Positions 26,123 through 35,544 of a DNA stretch of 64,000 nucleotides are shown in pieces. Positions within the stretch are counted from its first letter, which is position 1. Every line of letters begins with the position of its first letter. Below the pieces are notes generated by a model. It was not told where the DNA came from and searched no databases. It saw only the letters and a program-made list of their open reading frames with translations. Source of the stretch: Aequorivita viscosa. Its GTDB lineage: Bacteria > Bacteroidota > Bacteroidia > Flavobacteriales > Flavobacteriaceae. Location of the stretch: contig NZ_FNNS01000016.1 in assembly GCF_900106795.1 (NCBI RefSeq), positions 1-64,000 on the forward strand, given 5' to 3'. The position numbers and the translations under genes are program-made.

Positions 26123-27067
26123 ATGCTTACAAGAAGACATGTCAGGGTAAAGGTTTTACAGTCGGTTTATGCTTATAATAGGTTGGAAAACCCCGATATT
26201 GATACACAAGAAAAGTTTTTGAAATACAGTATCGAGCAAATGCAGGATCTCTACCTGTTAATGCTTCAACTAATGGTGGCCATGCAAGGGCAAGCTGATC
26301 GATTTATGATAATATCACAGCAAAAACACCTAGCAACAGAAACTGAAAAAAATCCTAGCCAAACGTTTGTTAAGAACAAAGTGCTGAATTTAATAGCAAC
26401 CAATTCACTTTTTGTTGAAACAATAGAAAAGAAAAAACTGAACTATTGGGATCTGGATTCCGAATATGTGAATATTCTGTTTAATGCGCTTAAACAAAAA
26501 GACTGGTATCAAGCCTATCTCGAATTAAAAGAAACTGATTTTAAAGAAGATCAAAAGTTTGTAATCCGCGTTTTTAAAGAAATTGTAGCTCCTAACGAAA
26601 AAATTTACGAGTATATTGAAGACAAACGTCTAACTTGGATAGACGACTTTCCACTTGTAAACACTGCTATTGTGAAAATGCTAGGCAAACTTTCAGAGAA
26701 AAACGCATCCGACTTGTTAGTGCCTGATTTATATAAGAATGAAGAAGACAGGCAGTATGCTATTCAACTTTTCAGAAAAGTTATTTTAAACGAAGATAAA
26801 TTAAATGCTGAAATAACGGGTAAAACCCCAAATTGGGATCAGGATCGTATTGCAGATGTAGATTTAATTATTTTAAAAATGGGCATTGCTGAGTTTTTGT
26901 ACTTCCCATCAATTCCTGCTAGAGCTACTATTAATGAGTATCTCGAAATATCTAAAGAATATTCTACACCGAAAAGCAGCATTTTCGTTAACGGAATTTT
27001 AGACAAAATTGTTAAAGAATTTACCGAGAATGGCAAACTCAATAAAATAGGACGAGGCCTTCATTAA
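26123..27067 (+). CDS. nusB: NusB-like transcription antitermination factor, long form
   Basis: A protein of 314 residues from ATG 26123; a longer frame from 26030 would cross the promoter. The start MLTRRHVRVKVLQSVYAY is the NusB N-terminus, and the C-terminal third (ADVDLIILKMGIAEFLYFPSIPARATINEYLEISKEYSTPKSSIFVNGILDKI) is the NusB core. Bacteroidota NusB proteins carry an extra central region and are about twice the length of E. coli NusB, as here. It acts with NusE in rRNA antitermination. DUF1573 and yajC follow, an order common in this family. Confidence 0.93.
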   Translation: MLTRRHVRVKVLQSVYAYNRLENPDIDTQEKFLKYSIEQMQDLYLLMLQLMVAMQGQADRFMIISQQKHLATETEKNPSQTFVKNKVLNLIATNSLFVETIEKKKLNYWDLDSEYVNILFNALKQKDWYQAYLELKETDFKEDQKFVIRVFKEIVAPNEKIYEYIEDKRLTWIDDFPLVNTAIVKMLGKLSEKNASDLLVPDLYKNEEDRQYAIQLFRKVILNEDKLNAEITGKTPNWDQDRIADVDLIILKMGIAEFLYFPSIPARATINEYLEISKEYSTPKSSIFVNGILDKIVKEFTENGKLNKIGRGLH

Positions 27068-27120
27068 TAGTGAAAAAATGCCTATTTTTGGCGTGCTAAA
27101 AACAAAAAATATTTATTACA

Positions 27121-27591
27121 ATGAAAAAATCAATCTTATTACTAGCAGTTCTGTCTGTTTTTGCATTTTCTTCTTGCAAAGATAATGCAGCAGATAAAGT
27201 AAATGAAGAGAATGTTGCCGCCGCTGCAGATCGTGATGCAGAGTCGGGTAAGTTTCCAAAAATCACTTTTGAAGAAAGTCAATACGATTTTGGAACTATC
27301 GACAAAGGAACTCACGTAGAGCACCTTTTCAAATTTAAGAATACTGGTGACGCTCCATTGATGATTGTAAATGCAAAAAGTAGCTGTGGATGTACTGTAC
27401 CGGAATGGACAAAAGATCCTATCGCACCGGGAGGAGAAGGCGAATTATTAGTGAAGTTTGATGGAAGCGGACAAAATCAAGTTAGCAAAACCATCACACT
27501 TACAACAAATACAGAAGCTGGAACTGAGTCTTTGGTTATTAAGGCATTCGTAAATCCTACTAATCCAACAACCAAAGCACCAACATCTTAA
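27121..27591 (+). CDS. DUF1573 lipoprotein
   Basis: A protein of 156 residues with lipoprotein signal MKKSILLLAVLSVFAFSSC and one DUF1573 domain (about 45-145): ITFEESQYDFGTIDKGTHVEHLFKFKNTGDAPLMIVNAKSSCGCTVPEW, with the conserved SSCGCT motif, then an Ig-like strand pattern ending TLTTNTEAGTESLVIKAFV. The family is widespread in Bacteroidota envelopes, with unknown function. A TATTTTTG box at 27083-27090 precedes the start by 30 bases. Next gene yajC starts 27 bases after the stop. Confidence 0.9.
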   Translation: MKKSILLLAVLSVFAFSSCKDNAADKVNEENVAAAADRDAESGKFPKITFEESQYDFGTIDKGTHVEHLFKFKNTGDAPLMIVNAKSSCGCTVPEWTKDPIAPGGEGELLVKFDGSGQNQVSKTITLTTNTEAGTESLVIKAFVNPTNPTTKAPTS

Positions 27592-27618
27592 TTAAATTCA
27601 ATATTTATAGTTACTGTT

Positions 27619-27909
27619 ATGGGAGATCTTTCTCAATTTTTACCAATAGTTTTATTATTTCTAGTAATGTATCTCTTCTTGATACGTCCTCAAATGAAAA
27701 AAGCCAAACAAGAAAAACAGTTTGCCGCCCAACTTAAAAAAGGCGATAAAGTGATTACAATGGGAGGCATGCATGGAAAAGTCCTTGACCTTTTTGACGA
27801 CGGAACCTGCATTATCGAAAGTTTGGCTGGAAAAATGAAGTTTGAGAGATCTGCTATTTCTATGGAAAAAACAGCAAAACTAAACGCACCCGTAAAGGAA
27901 AAGAAGTAA
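27619..27909 (+). CDS. yajC: YajC preprotein translocase subunit
   Basis: A protein of 96 residues with a single N-terminal transmembrane helix (LPIVLLFLVMYLFLIRPQMKKAKQEKQ) and the conserved soluble part LKKGDKVITMGGMHGKVLDLFDDGTCIIESLAG. It is an auxiliary subunit of the SecDF-YajC holotranslocon in the inner membrane. Length and motifs are standard. It closes the nusB-DUF1573-yajC group and is followed by a terminator. Confidence 0.95.
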   Translation: MGDLSQFLPIVLLFLVMYLFLIRPQMKKAKQEKQFAAQLKKGDKVITMGGMHGKVLDLFDDGTCIIESLAGKMKFERSAISMEKTAKLNAPVKEKK

Positions 27910-27931
27910 TTAATTGTTCCTTTTATTTAAA

Positions 27932-27970
27932 AACTCCCTTGCTATAATTAATAGTAGGGGAGTTCTTTAT
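27932..27970 (+). terminator. terminator after yajC
   Basis: Arms AACTCCC and GGGAGTT around a 19-base loop, followed by TCTTTATTTT, 23 bases past the yajC stop. Confidence 0.7.
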
Positions 27971-28065
27971 TTTAAATAATAATTGCCGAGAATTTAAAGC
28001 GAATTTTATTTTATGTTGCGGCATAAACAATTTGGTTTACACTTAATTTTCTATCTTTAATAGCT

Positions 28066-29304
28066 ATGTCCAACCACAAAAAAAACCAACTCCGGAAACA
28101 TAAAAGATTAGCAACTGGTCTTTTCTTTTTCATGGCAATCGTTTATGCTGCAATGGTATATTTACAGCACAACGGTGGCCAAACGTGGATGGGTTATGTC
28201 GAAGCTTTTTCTGAAGCGGGAATGGTTGGTGCACTCGCCGATTGGTTTGCAGTAACGGCTATTTTTAAGCACCCATTAGGAATTCCTATTCCACACACTA
28301 ATTTAATTGAAAGGAAAAAAGATGATCTGGGTCAGAATTTAGGAAAATTTGTGAAAGACAATTTCTTAAACTCCGAAAACATACGGCCATATATTGAAAA
28401 ACTAGACGTTGTTAAGTGGGTGTCTGAGTGGTTGAATAAACCGTCTAGCCAGAAAATTCTAGAAACTGAAGTTGTTGGTCTCACAAAAAAAATTATTTCC
28501 GATCTTAAAGATAAAGACGTAGAAACGTTTCTTGCAATAAAAGGCACCGAAATTTTACATGAAATCGATTTTCAAAAAATAACATCTTCTGGTATCGATT
28601 ACTTTATTGAAAAGAACGAACATATTCATTTACTAGAAGTATTACTCCCACAAATTAAAGGCTATATCAATGAAAGTGAAGAATTGATTCGGCAACGCTT
28701 GTACGAAAATAGACCTTTTCTAGCTTTTTTAGCTGGAAAAAAAATATCGACTGAAGTTGTAGATGGATTAGTTAAATTTCTTGACGAAGTAGATGCAGAT
28801 AAAGAACATTTTGTTCGAAAGAAACTTACAGAAAATCTACGGAATTTTTCAAATGATGTAATAGTTTCTGAAAGTTGGAAGAAGAAATTTGATAACCTGA
28901 AGCAAGAAGTGCTAACGGAACAAAATCTACGCCCCTACACAGATGACGCTTGGCAATCTATTAAAGGACTTCTGATTCAAAACTTAGAAAATCCAGATTC
29001 GCAACTACAGGGTTATTTAAAAAGTAACATTCAAAAACTTTCGCACAGCCTGTCTCACGATCAAGCATTGAGTAGTCGCATAAATAGTTGGGTGCGCCAC
29101 TTTTTATATCGAATGGTTCTTAAAAACAGAGATGAGGTTGAAGCTTTAATAAGCAGGACTGTAGCTGGTTGGAAAGGCAAGGAGCTAAGTGAAAAGCTAG
29201 AATTGGAGGTAGGAAAAGATCTGCAGTTCATTCGTATAAACGGCACTTTAGTAGGCGGATTTGTAGGTCTTTTGATTTATACGCTTACTCAATTGTTTCT
29301 TTAA
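28066..29304 (+). CDS. DUF445 family membrane protein
   Basis: A protein of 412 residues. One N-terminal transmembrane helix (ATGLFFFMAIVYAAMVYL), the DUF445 signature GYVEAFSEAGMVGALADWFAVTAIFKHPLGIPIPHTNLIERKKDDLG, a long helical soluble middle, and a second helix at the very C-terminus (LVGGFVGLLIYTLTQLFL). It belongs with E. coli YjiN and is of unknown function. It stands alone between terminators. Confidence 0.9.
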   Translation: MSNHKKNQLRKHKRLATGLFFFMAIVYAAMVYLQHNGGQTWMGYVEAFSEAGMVGALADWFAVTAIFKHPLGIPIPHTNLIERKKDDLGQNLGKFVKDNFLNSENIRPYIEKLDVVKWVSEWLNKPSSQKILETEVVGLTKKIISDLKDKDVETFLAIKGTEILHEIDFQKITSSGIDYFIEKNEHIHLLEVLLPQIKGYINESEELIRQRLYENRPFLAFLAGKKISTEVVDGLVKFLDEVDADKEHFVRKKLTENLRNFSNDVIVSESWKKKFDNLKQEVLTEQNLRPYTDDAWQSIKGLLIQNLENPDSQLQGYLKSNIQKLSHSLSHDQALSSRINSWVRHFLYRMVLKNRDEVEALISRTVAGWKGKELSEKLELEVGKDLQFIRINGTLVGGFVGLLIYTLTQLFL

Positions 29305-29324
29305 GAATTTAGAACCCAAATAAA

Positions 29325-29365
29325 AAGCACCAAATTCCAAAAGTATTCATTGGAATTTGGTGCTT
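29325..29365. terminator. strong bidirectional terminator
   Basis: Perfect 16-bp arms AAGCACCAAATTCCAA (29325-29340) and complement (29350-29365) with a 9-base loop, between the convergent DUF445 and pepT genes. Flanking T/A tracts are short. Confidence 0.8.
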
Positions 29366-29386
29366 GATTTATTGAAGTTTCAATAC

Positions 29387-30649
29387 TTATTCCTCTCCTG
29401 ATTTGTAATTCGTAAGATCTTTAGCAGTAAGTTCTGCAATTTTAACAATTACCTCCGTTGCTTTTATGATGCTTTCTACAGGAACGTATTCATATCTTCC
29501 GTGAAAATTGTGACCTCCAGCAAATATATTTGGACAAGGAAGCCCCATAAAACTTAATTGTGAGCCATCAGTTCCACCGCGGATAGGCTTTATTAATGGT
29601 TTAAATCCTAACTGTTCCATGGCTTCCTTTGCGATAGAAACTATATGCATCACAGGTTCGATTTTTTCACGCATATTGAAATACTGATCCTTTATTTTAA
29701 CAGATACAGCTTCCATCTGGAATTGCTCGTTGATATCGTTTGCCAATTCTTTCATCATTTCTTTTCGCGCTTCAAAATGTTCTTTGTTATGATCGCGAAT
29801 AATGTATTGTAGTTTTGTTTCGTCAACACTGCCATCAATTGTATGAAGATGGAAAAATCCTTCACGGCCTTCGGTGTGTTCAGGAGTTTCAAGTCTTGGA
29901 AGCGAGTTAATATAGTCTGTAGCAATGTACATACTGTTTATCATTTTTCCTTTGGCATATCCAGGATGTACGATTTTACCTTTAATAGTAACCACCGCTC
30001 CGGCAGCATTGAAGTTTTCGTATTCCAGCTCACCTACTTGACTTCCGTCCATAGTATACGCCCATTCCGCTCCAAACTTTTCAACGTCAAACTTATGGGC
30101 GCCCCGACCAATTTCTTCATCAGGAGTAAAACCAACTCGAATTTTCCCGTGTTTAATTTCTGGGTTATTGATAAGATATTCCATCGCTGACACTATTTCG
30201 GTAATTCCAGCTTTATCATCTGCACCTAGAAGCGTTGTTCCGTCTGTGGTAATAAGAGTTTGTCCTTTATACATTAATAAATCCTCGAAATAATCTGGAG
30301 AGAGTATAATGTTTTGTTCTTCGTTAAGAACAATATCTTTTCCATCGTAATTTTCGATAATTTGTGGTTTAACATTCGCTCCTGTAAAATCGGGTGAGGT
30401 ATCAAAATGTGAAATAAACCCAATTACTGGCACTGGGTACGAAACGTTAGAAGGCAACGTAGCCATTATATAGGCGTTTTCGTCTATGGTTACATCTTCC
30501 AGGCCTATTTGTTTCAACTCCTCAACCAGTTTATTGGCGAGGTTCCATTGCTTTTCAGTGCTTGGTGTTGTATTGCTATTGGGGTCACTTTCTGTGTCAA
30601 TCGTTACATAGCTGGTGAAGCGATCAATAATGTGTTTTTTTTCAATCAT
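29387..30649 (-). CDS. pepT: peptidase T (tripeptide aminopeptidase)
   Basis: A protein of 420 residues from ATG 30649 (seven codons inside the longest frame). M20 zinc peptidase that removes the N-terminal residue from tripeptides in the cytoplasm. Zinc site residues are visible in [34 protein letters not shown] and YTMDGSQVG, with [31 protein letters not shown] at the C-terminal lobe. Length is typical. It is divergent from pyrD, the starts lying about 85 bases apart. Confidence 0.95.
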   Translation of the reverse strand: MIEKKHIIDRFTSYVTIDTESDPNSNTTPSTEKQWNLANKLVEELKQIGLEDVTIDENAYIMATLPSNVSYPVPVIGFISHFDTSPDFTGANVKPQIIENYDGKDIVLNEEQNIILSPDYFEDLLMYKGQTLITTDGTTLLGADDKAGITEIVSAMEYLINNPEIKHGKIRVGFTPDEEIGRGAHKFDVEKFGAEWAYTMDGSQVGELEYENFNAAGAVVTIKGKIVHPGYAKGKMINSMYIATDYINSLPRLETPEHTEGREGFFHLHTIDGSVDETKLQYIIRDHNKEHFEARKEMMKELANDINEQFQMEAVSVKIKDQYFNMREKIEPVMHIVSIAKEAMEQLGFKPLIKPIRGGTDGSQLSFMGLPCPNIFAGGHNFHGRYEYVPVESIIKATEVIVKIAELTAKDLTNYKSGEE

Positions 30650-30734
30650 AACTTTTCTTTTACAGTGCAAAATAAAGCATATTCAAAATAACAAATACAT
30701 GGTTTAGTGTATTTTTGTACCATATTTGTCAACC

Positions 30735-31781
30735 ATGTATAAAACCATCATTCGCCCCCTGTTTTTTAGCTTCGATCCAGAGAAAATTCACCATTTTACA
30801 TTCTCAATGGTTCGCTCTTTTCATAAGATTGGCTTCGGAAGTATTTTCCGAAGTATCTATAAAATCGAAGACCCTAAACTTGAACGCGAATTATTCGGAT
30901 TGAAATTTCCGAATCCCGTTGGACTTGCAGCTGGTTTTGACAAAGATGCGAAACTTTACAAAGAACTCTCGAATTTTGGATTCGGGTTTATTGAAATAGG
31001 AACTGTAACCCCAAAGCCACAAGCTGGAAATGAAAAGCCGAGACTCTTCAGATTGAAAGAAGACTCGGCCGTCATTAACCGAATGGGTTTTAATAATGGA
31101 GGGGTGGAAGAAGCGGTTGAAAGGCTGAAAGAGAATCCAAAAGGAATTGGAAGGGTCTTAATCGGTGGAAACATCGGGAAAAACAAAGTCACTCCCAACG
31201 AAGAAGCGGTCAACGATTACATAATCTGTTTTGATGCGCTGTATGATTATGTCGATTATTTTGTAGTAAACGTTAGTTCGCCAAATACGCCAAACCTTAG
31301 GGAACTGCAAGAGAAGAGGCCTTTAACCGGATTACTGCAAACACTTCAAGATAGAAACAAAGCAATGTCAGCTCGAAATGAGTCGAAAACTTGCAAACCT
31401 ATTCTTCTAAAAATTGCACCCGATTTAACGAACGACCAACTTTTGGATATAATAGATATCGTTTCTGAAACTAAAATAGCTGGGGTTATCGCTACCAATA
31501 CTACTATTTCACGCGACGAACTTACTTCAGAAAAACAAAAGGAAATGGGCGGCCTTAGTGGAAAACCATTAACTAACAGGGCGACAGAAGTAATCCGCTT
31601 TTTGTCAGAAAAAAGCAATAAATCGTTCCCGATAATTGGAGTTGGCGGAATTCATTCCGAAGAAGATGCGCTGGAAAAACTAGACGCCGGCGCTAGCTTG
31701 GTACAACTTTACACCGGTTTTATTTACGAAGGCCCAGGTTTGATTAAGCGGATTAACAAAGCAATTTTAAAAAGGACTTAG
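30735..31781 (+). CDS. pyrD: dihydroorotate dehydrogenase (quinone), class 2
   Basis: A protein of 348 residues from ATG 30735; an in-frame TTG three codons earlier is not needed. N-terminal membrane-associated helix region ([20 protein letters not shown]) typical of class 2 enzymes that pass electrons to quinone, then FMN barrel motifs [41 protein letters not shown] (catalytic Ser), [16 protein letters not shown], and [38 protein letters not shown] box lies at 30710-30717. The last codons overlap a run of short degenerate repeats. Confidence 0.95.
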   Translation: MYKTIIRPLFFSFDPEKIHHFTFSMVRSFHKIGFGSIFRSIYKIEDPKLERELFGLKFPNPVGLAAGFDKDAKLYKELSNFGFGFIEIGTVTPKPQAGNEKPRLFRLKEDSAVINRMGFNNGGVEEAVERLKENPKGIGRVLIGGNIGKNKVTPNEEAVNDYIICFDALYDYVDYFVVNVSSPNTPNLRELQEKRPLTGLLQTLQDRNKAMSARNESKTCKPILLKIAPDLTNDQLLDIIDIVSETKIAGVIATNTTISRDELTSEKQKEMGGLSGKPLTNRATEVIRFLSEKSNKSFPIIGVGGIHSEEDALEKLDAGASLVQLYTGFIYEGPGLIKRINKAILKRT

Positions 31782-32100
31782 GATTAAAGGACTTACGACG
31801 TAGGACGCCTTTTATTATATATTTGTTTTTTGTCATACGAGTAATAGGTCTGCGAGTATGTGCGACATCAACGGGAACCGAAAATCTGAGAACGCGAAAA
31901 TTATCCCACAGATCACGCCGATTAACGCAGAATAAAAAAGGTAATTGGCATTTGAGACTCCTTATAAAAGTTGTTTTAATGTTACAATTCACTCATTATG
32001 ATATTTTGCGGATAATCAATTCTATTAATATAAAATTTAAATTCAATAAATTGAAAGTCTTATATCGTACGTCCTATAGTGCAGCGGTCTTACGCCATTT
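31774..32100. repeat. repeat-rich intergenic stretch after pyrD
   Basis: Starting in the pyrD stop region are short degenerate units GGACTTA, GGATTAA, GGACTTA, then CGACGTAGGACG (31774-31807). A related inverted-sense block (CGTACGTCCTATAG, GTCTTACGCC) is at 32066-32098. In between, 31904-31935 holds ACAGATCACGCCGATTAACG, like the common CAGATTAACGCAGAT-type interspersed repeat of Bacteroidota. No gene is recognised. Confidence 0.55.
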
Positions 32101-32103
32101 TTT

Positions 32104-32718
32104 ATGATAGAAACCCTAATTTCTTTCTCAATCGCTACGCTTGCCCTCGCCATTTCTCCAGGGCCTGACAATATTTATGTGCTTACGCAATCTTTGGCGA
32201 ATGGAACTAAAAGCGGAATTGCAACCACTGCTGGCTTGATAAGTGGCTGCATTGTCCACACCACGCTTTTGGCTTTTGGTCTTTCGGCTATTTTAATTGC
32301 TTCCGAAGAAATTTTTTATGGAATAAAGGTTTTGGGAGCTTGCTATTTACTTTATTTGGCTTACAAAGTTTATAAAAGTGATTCGGATATTTCTGTAGCT
32401 AATAACGCACCTAAAAAATCGTATCTCCAACTGTTTAAAACAGGTGTAATAATGAATTTGGTGAATCCGAAAGTGATGATTTTCTTCTTGGCGTTTTTCC
32501 CAGGTTTTCTATGGGATAAGGAAGGGAATACGATAGTTCAGTTTTATATTTTAGGAATTGTTTTTATGATTGTTTCCTTTATCACTTTCAGCAGCATTGC
32601 ACTCGCCGCAGGACGAATCTCTAAGCTGCTTATAGAATGGAAAAATATGGGAGTTGTTTTAAAATGGTTGCAGATTGTGGTTTTTGTGGGGATTGCAACT
32701 TTCATTCTACTGCCTTAA
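32104..32718 (+). CDS. LysE/RhtB-family amino-acid exporter
   Basis: A protein of 204 residues with six hydrophobic segments. The family signature is at the start (ATLALAISPGPDNIYVLTQSLANGTKSGIATTAGLISG), with a second conserved part LFKTGVIMNLVNPKVMIFFLAFFPGFL. It is an inner-membrane exporter of amino acids or homoserine-lactone-like compounds; the substrate is not deducible. Length is typical of RhtB. There is no neighbouring LysG-type regulator. Confidence 0.92.
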   Translation: MIETLISFSIATLALAISPGPDNIYVLTQSLANGTKSGIATTAGLISGCIVHTTLLAFGLSAILIASEEIFYGIKVLGACYLLYLAYKVYKSDSDISVANNAPKKSYLQLFKTGVIMNLVNPKVMIFFLAFFPGFLWDKEGNTIVQFYILGIVFMIVSFITFSSIALAAGRISKLLIEWKNMGVVLKWLQIVVFVGIATFILLP

Positions 32719-32816
32719 TATACTTTTCGCCACTTTCTAATTTCAAATTATTTTTTATAAACCATTTTTAAAGAGGAAAGATTTCTGACTTCGTGGGAAT
32801 TCTTATCTTTGAGCCA

Positions 32817-33680
32817 ATGCAGCAAGTAAAAATAATAGAATGTCCGCGCGATGCCATGCAAGGCATTAAGGATTGGATTCCCACTGAAAAAAAGGTGCAA
32901 TACATTCAGTCGCTTTTGCGCTGTGGTTTTGATACCATTGATTTTGGAAGCTTTGTTTCGCCTAAAGCCATTCCGCAAATGCAGGATACAGCCGAAGTAC
33001 TTTCAAAACTCGATCTCTCAAAAACATCAAGTAAGTTACTAGCCATTATCGCCAATGAGCGAGGGGCAATAGATGCCGTAAAACATCCAGAAATAGATTA
33101 TTTGGGTTACCCGTTTTCCATTTCGGAGAATTTTCAGATGCGGAATACTCATAAAACGATTGCCGAATCTTTGGTGATACTCCAAGAGATTTTAAATCTA
33201 GCGCATAAAAACGATAAGGAAGTTGTCGCTTATCTGTCTATGGGTTTTGGAAATCCGTATGGCGATCCTTGGAATGTAGATATAGTAGGGGAGTGGACCG
33301 AAAAATTGGCGTCTATGGGCGTGAAGATTCTTTCGTTAAGCGATACCGTTGGCTCGTCTACGCCTGATATTATTTCCTATTTATTTTCCAACTTGATCCC
33401 GAAATATCCTGAGATAGAATTCGGTGCGCATTTACACACCACACCGACTGCGTGGTTCGAAAAAGTTGATGCTGCCTATAAGGCTGGCTGTAGAAGGTTT
33501 GACGGTGCTATTCAAGGTTTTGGTGGATGCCCAATGGCAAAGGACGATTTAACGGGGAATATGCCAACAGAAAAAATGCTGAGTTACTTTACAACAAACA
33601 AGGTTTCTTCAAATATCAGCCCTATGTCGTTTGAAAGCGCACATAACGAAGCAACAAAAATTTTCACTAAATACCATTAA
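32817..33680 (+). CDS. hydroxymethylglutaryl-CoA lyase
   Basis: A protein of 287 residues from ATG 32817. The longer frame starts at GTG 32793, but a promoter-like TATCTTTG at 32804-32811 lies inside that extension, so the ATG (nearly leaderless) is preferred; this choice is uncertain. TIM-barrel lyase splitting HMG-CoA to acetoacetate and acetyl-CoA in leucine breakdown. Visible: ECPRDAMQGIKDWIPTEKKVQYIQSLL (catalytic Arg and metal Asp), LSMGFGNPYGDPW, LSLSDTVGSSTP, FGAHLHTTPTAW, and AGCRRFDGAIQGFGGCPMAKDDLTGN holding the catalytic Cys loop. Confidence 0.9.
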   Translation: MQQVKIIECPRDAMQGIKDWIPTEKKVQYIQSLLRCGFDTIDFGSFVSPKAIPQMQDTAEVLSKLDLSKTSSKLLAIIANERGAIDAVKHPEIDYLGYPFSISENFQMRNTHKTIAESLVILQEILNLAHKNDKEVVAYLSMGFGNPYGDPWNVDIVGEWTEKLASMGVKILSLSDTVGSSTPDIISYLFSNLIPKYPEIEFGAHLHTTPTAWFEKVDAAYKAGCRRFDGAIQGFGGCPMAKDDLTGNMPTEKMLSYFTTNKVSSNISPMSFESAHNEATKIFTKYH

Positions 33681-33690
33681 ACATTTCGAA

Positions 33691-35211
33691 ATGGGAAGAT
33701 TCTTATTCATAGCAATCGCAAGTTTGTTCTTAACGAGTTGCGGTGTATCCAAAGATGCTACCAATAAAACAGGTGAGATTACCATTAAAATTGTACAAAT
33801 TAATGATATCTATGAAATCGCCCCACTCAACGGAGGTGAGTATGGCGGACTAGCACGCGTAGGTTTTATCCGTGATTCTATAAAAGAGAAATTCCCAAAC
33901 ACGTATTTGTTTTTGGCAGGCGATTTTTTAAACCCTTCACTTCTAGGAACAGTTAAAGTGGATGGGGAACGCCTTAATGGGAAGCATATGATAGATGTTT
34001 TAAACGCCTTGGAAATAGATTTGGTAACCTTCGGAAATCACGAATTCGATTTAAAAGAAAAGGAGCTTCTAAAAAGATTGGAGGAGTCTACCTTTAAATG
34101 GACTACAGCTAATACACGTCATGTTACTGAAAACGGGACTTTGCCTTTTGTTACAGGAAGTGGTCTAAATAAAATAGTGACTTCGGATTATGAAATCTTT
34201 ACAGCTGTTGGCTCCGGAAGTGATAAATTGAAATTCGGCGTATTCGGGGTTACACTTCCTTCAAACCTGAAAGATTACGTTTACTATGGCGATATTTATG
34301 AAAATGCCGAAAGGGCATACAACCTAGCGCTTCAGAATACGGATTTTGTCGTAGGACTTACCCACGTTGCTTTAGAAGAGGATTTTGAAATTGCAAAACG
34401 TCTGCAGTCAATTCCTCTAATAATGGGAGGTCACGAACATTTTAATATGCTTGAAAAAGAAGGTAGCACAATAATAGCCAAAGCAGATGCCAATGCAAAG
34501 AGTGTTTATGTTCATACGTTAACGTATAATCTAAATAGTAAAAACCTTCAGGTTGATTCTGATTTGGTGATGGTTACTGACAAAACGCCTTCCAGTCCTA
34601 AAGTAGAAGTTGTTGTTACCAAATGGAATGAATTATTGAACAACAAATTAAAAGAAGTGATTGATAACCCCAATGAAATTATTTATCACGCTTCAATTCC
34701 GTTAGACGGAACCGATAAAGCGAGTAGAAGTAAACAAACCAATCTGGGCGATATTATTACCCGCTCTATGGCGAATGCGTATACAGGAAAAGTAAATGCT
34801 GCCTTGGTTAACGGAGGCTCCATCCGAATTGATGATAACTTAATTGGCGATATTACTAGCACAGATATTTTTAGGGTGCTTCCTTTTGGAGGAAGCGTTC
34901 TGCGAGTTGATTTAAAAGGTAGCCTTTTAATAGAAATATTGAATTACGGAGTAGAAAAAAGTGGAACAGGAGCTTATTTACAACGCTATAATTTTTCTAA
35001 AAATACAAACGGAAATTGGCAAATTGGAACCGATTTAGTCGAAAATGAAAACACCTATTCAGTAGCTTTTAGCGATTTCTTATTAAAAGGCTATGATATA
35101 CCTTTCCTTACTCCAGAGAATCCAGAAGTGCTAAATGTTTATTATCCTATCGAAAAAGAAACAGCCTCGGATATTCGAAAAGCGATAATCGAGTATTTTA
35201 AATTACAATAG
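33691..35211 (+). CDS. 5'-nucleotidase/UshA-type metallophosphatase lipoprotein
   Basis: A protein of 506 residues from ATG 33691, giving lipoprotein signal MGRFLFIAIASLFLTSC. A two-domain periplasmic or surface phosphatase: an N-terminal calcineurin-type metal domain (IVQINDIYEIAPL, FLAGDFLNPS, TFGNHEFDLKE, GLTHVALEED, IMGGHEHFNM) and a C-terminal 5'-nucleotidase domain from about 330 (NLGDIITRSMANAYTGKVNAALVNGGSIRID, DIFRVLPFGG). It would release phosphate from extracellular nucleotides, complementing the secreted nuclease at 7109. It starts 10 bases after the HMG-CoA lyase stop, so is probably cotranscribed with it. Confidence 0.93.
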   Translation: MGRFLFIAIASLFLTSCGVSKDATNKTGEITIKIVQINDIYEIAPLNGGEYGGLARVGFIRDSIKEKFPNTYLFLAGDFLNPSLLGTVKVDGERLNGKHMIDVLNALEIDLVTFGNHEFDLKEKELLKRLEESTFKWTTANTRHVTENGTLPFVTGSGLNKIVTSDYEIFTAVGSGSDKLKFGVFGVTLPSNLKDYVYYGDIYENAERAYNLALQNTDFVVGLTHVALEEDFEIAKRLQSIPLIMGGHEHFNMLEKEGSTIIAKADANAKSVYVHTLTYNLNSKNLQVDSDLVMVTDKTPSSPKVEVVVTKWNELLNNKLKEVIDNPNEIIYHASIPLDGTDKASRSKQTNLGDIITRSMANAYTGKVNAALVNGGSIRIDDNLIGDITSTDIFRVLPFGGSVLRVDLKGSLLIEILNYGVEKSGTGAYLQRYNFSKNTNGNWQIGTDLVENENTYSVAFSDFLLKGYDIPFLTPENPEVLNVYYPIEKETASDIRKAIIEYFKLQ

Positions 35212-35468
35212 CACCAAGATTCCACAAGCTTCAATAGCTGTAAATTAGTGCTGTAATAGGTTAAGGGTAGACAATCTTTCAAAGAAATAAGCTGTTGAAA
35301 AAGAACTAAATACTATATCTTTTTTTGGCAAGTTAGTCTTCCGGATGTAATTTGTTTTACTTCTATATTTTCAGAAAACACTGTTTACTTCTAGTGTTTA
35401 TAGGTGTTTATGACTTCTTATCTGATTGAAAAAACTTTAAATATTATCTTTATTTATTCTAAATAAGC
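35212..35468. other. AT-rich spacer before the DUF4856 operon
   Basis: About 255 bases with no gene or clear hairpin, leading to the promoter at 35469-35499. Confidence 0.4.
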
Positions 35469-35499
35469 TTGTGAGTTAGATTTTTCAATCTTACTTTTG
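35469..35499 (+). promoter_or_regulatory. promoter of the DUF4856-imelysin-HTTM-TonB locus
   Basis: TTG at 35469-35471 and TACTTTTG at 35492-35499, 20 bases apart, a full -33/-7 pair 45 bases before the first ATG. No Fur-like palindrome was seen around it. Confidence 0.72.
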
Positions 35500-35544
35500 C
35501 AAGCGTAAAACCAATCTATTTAAATTAAGTCTAAATAAACTCTA

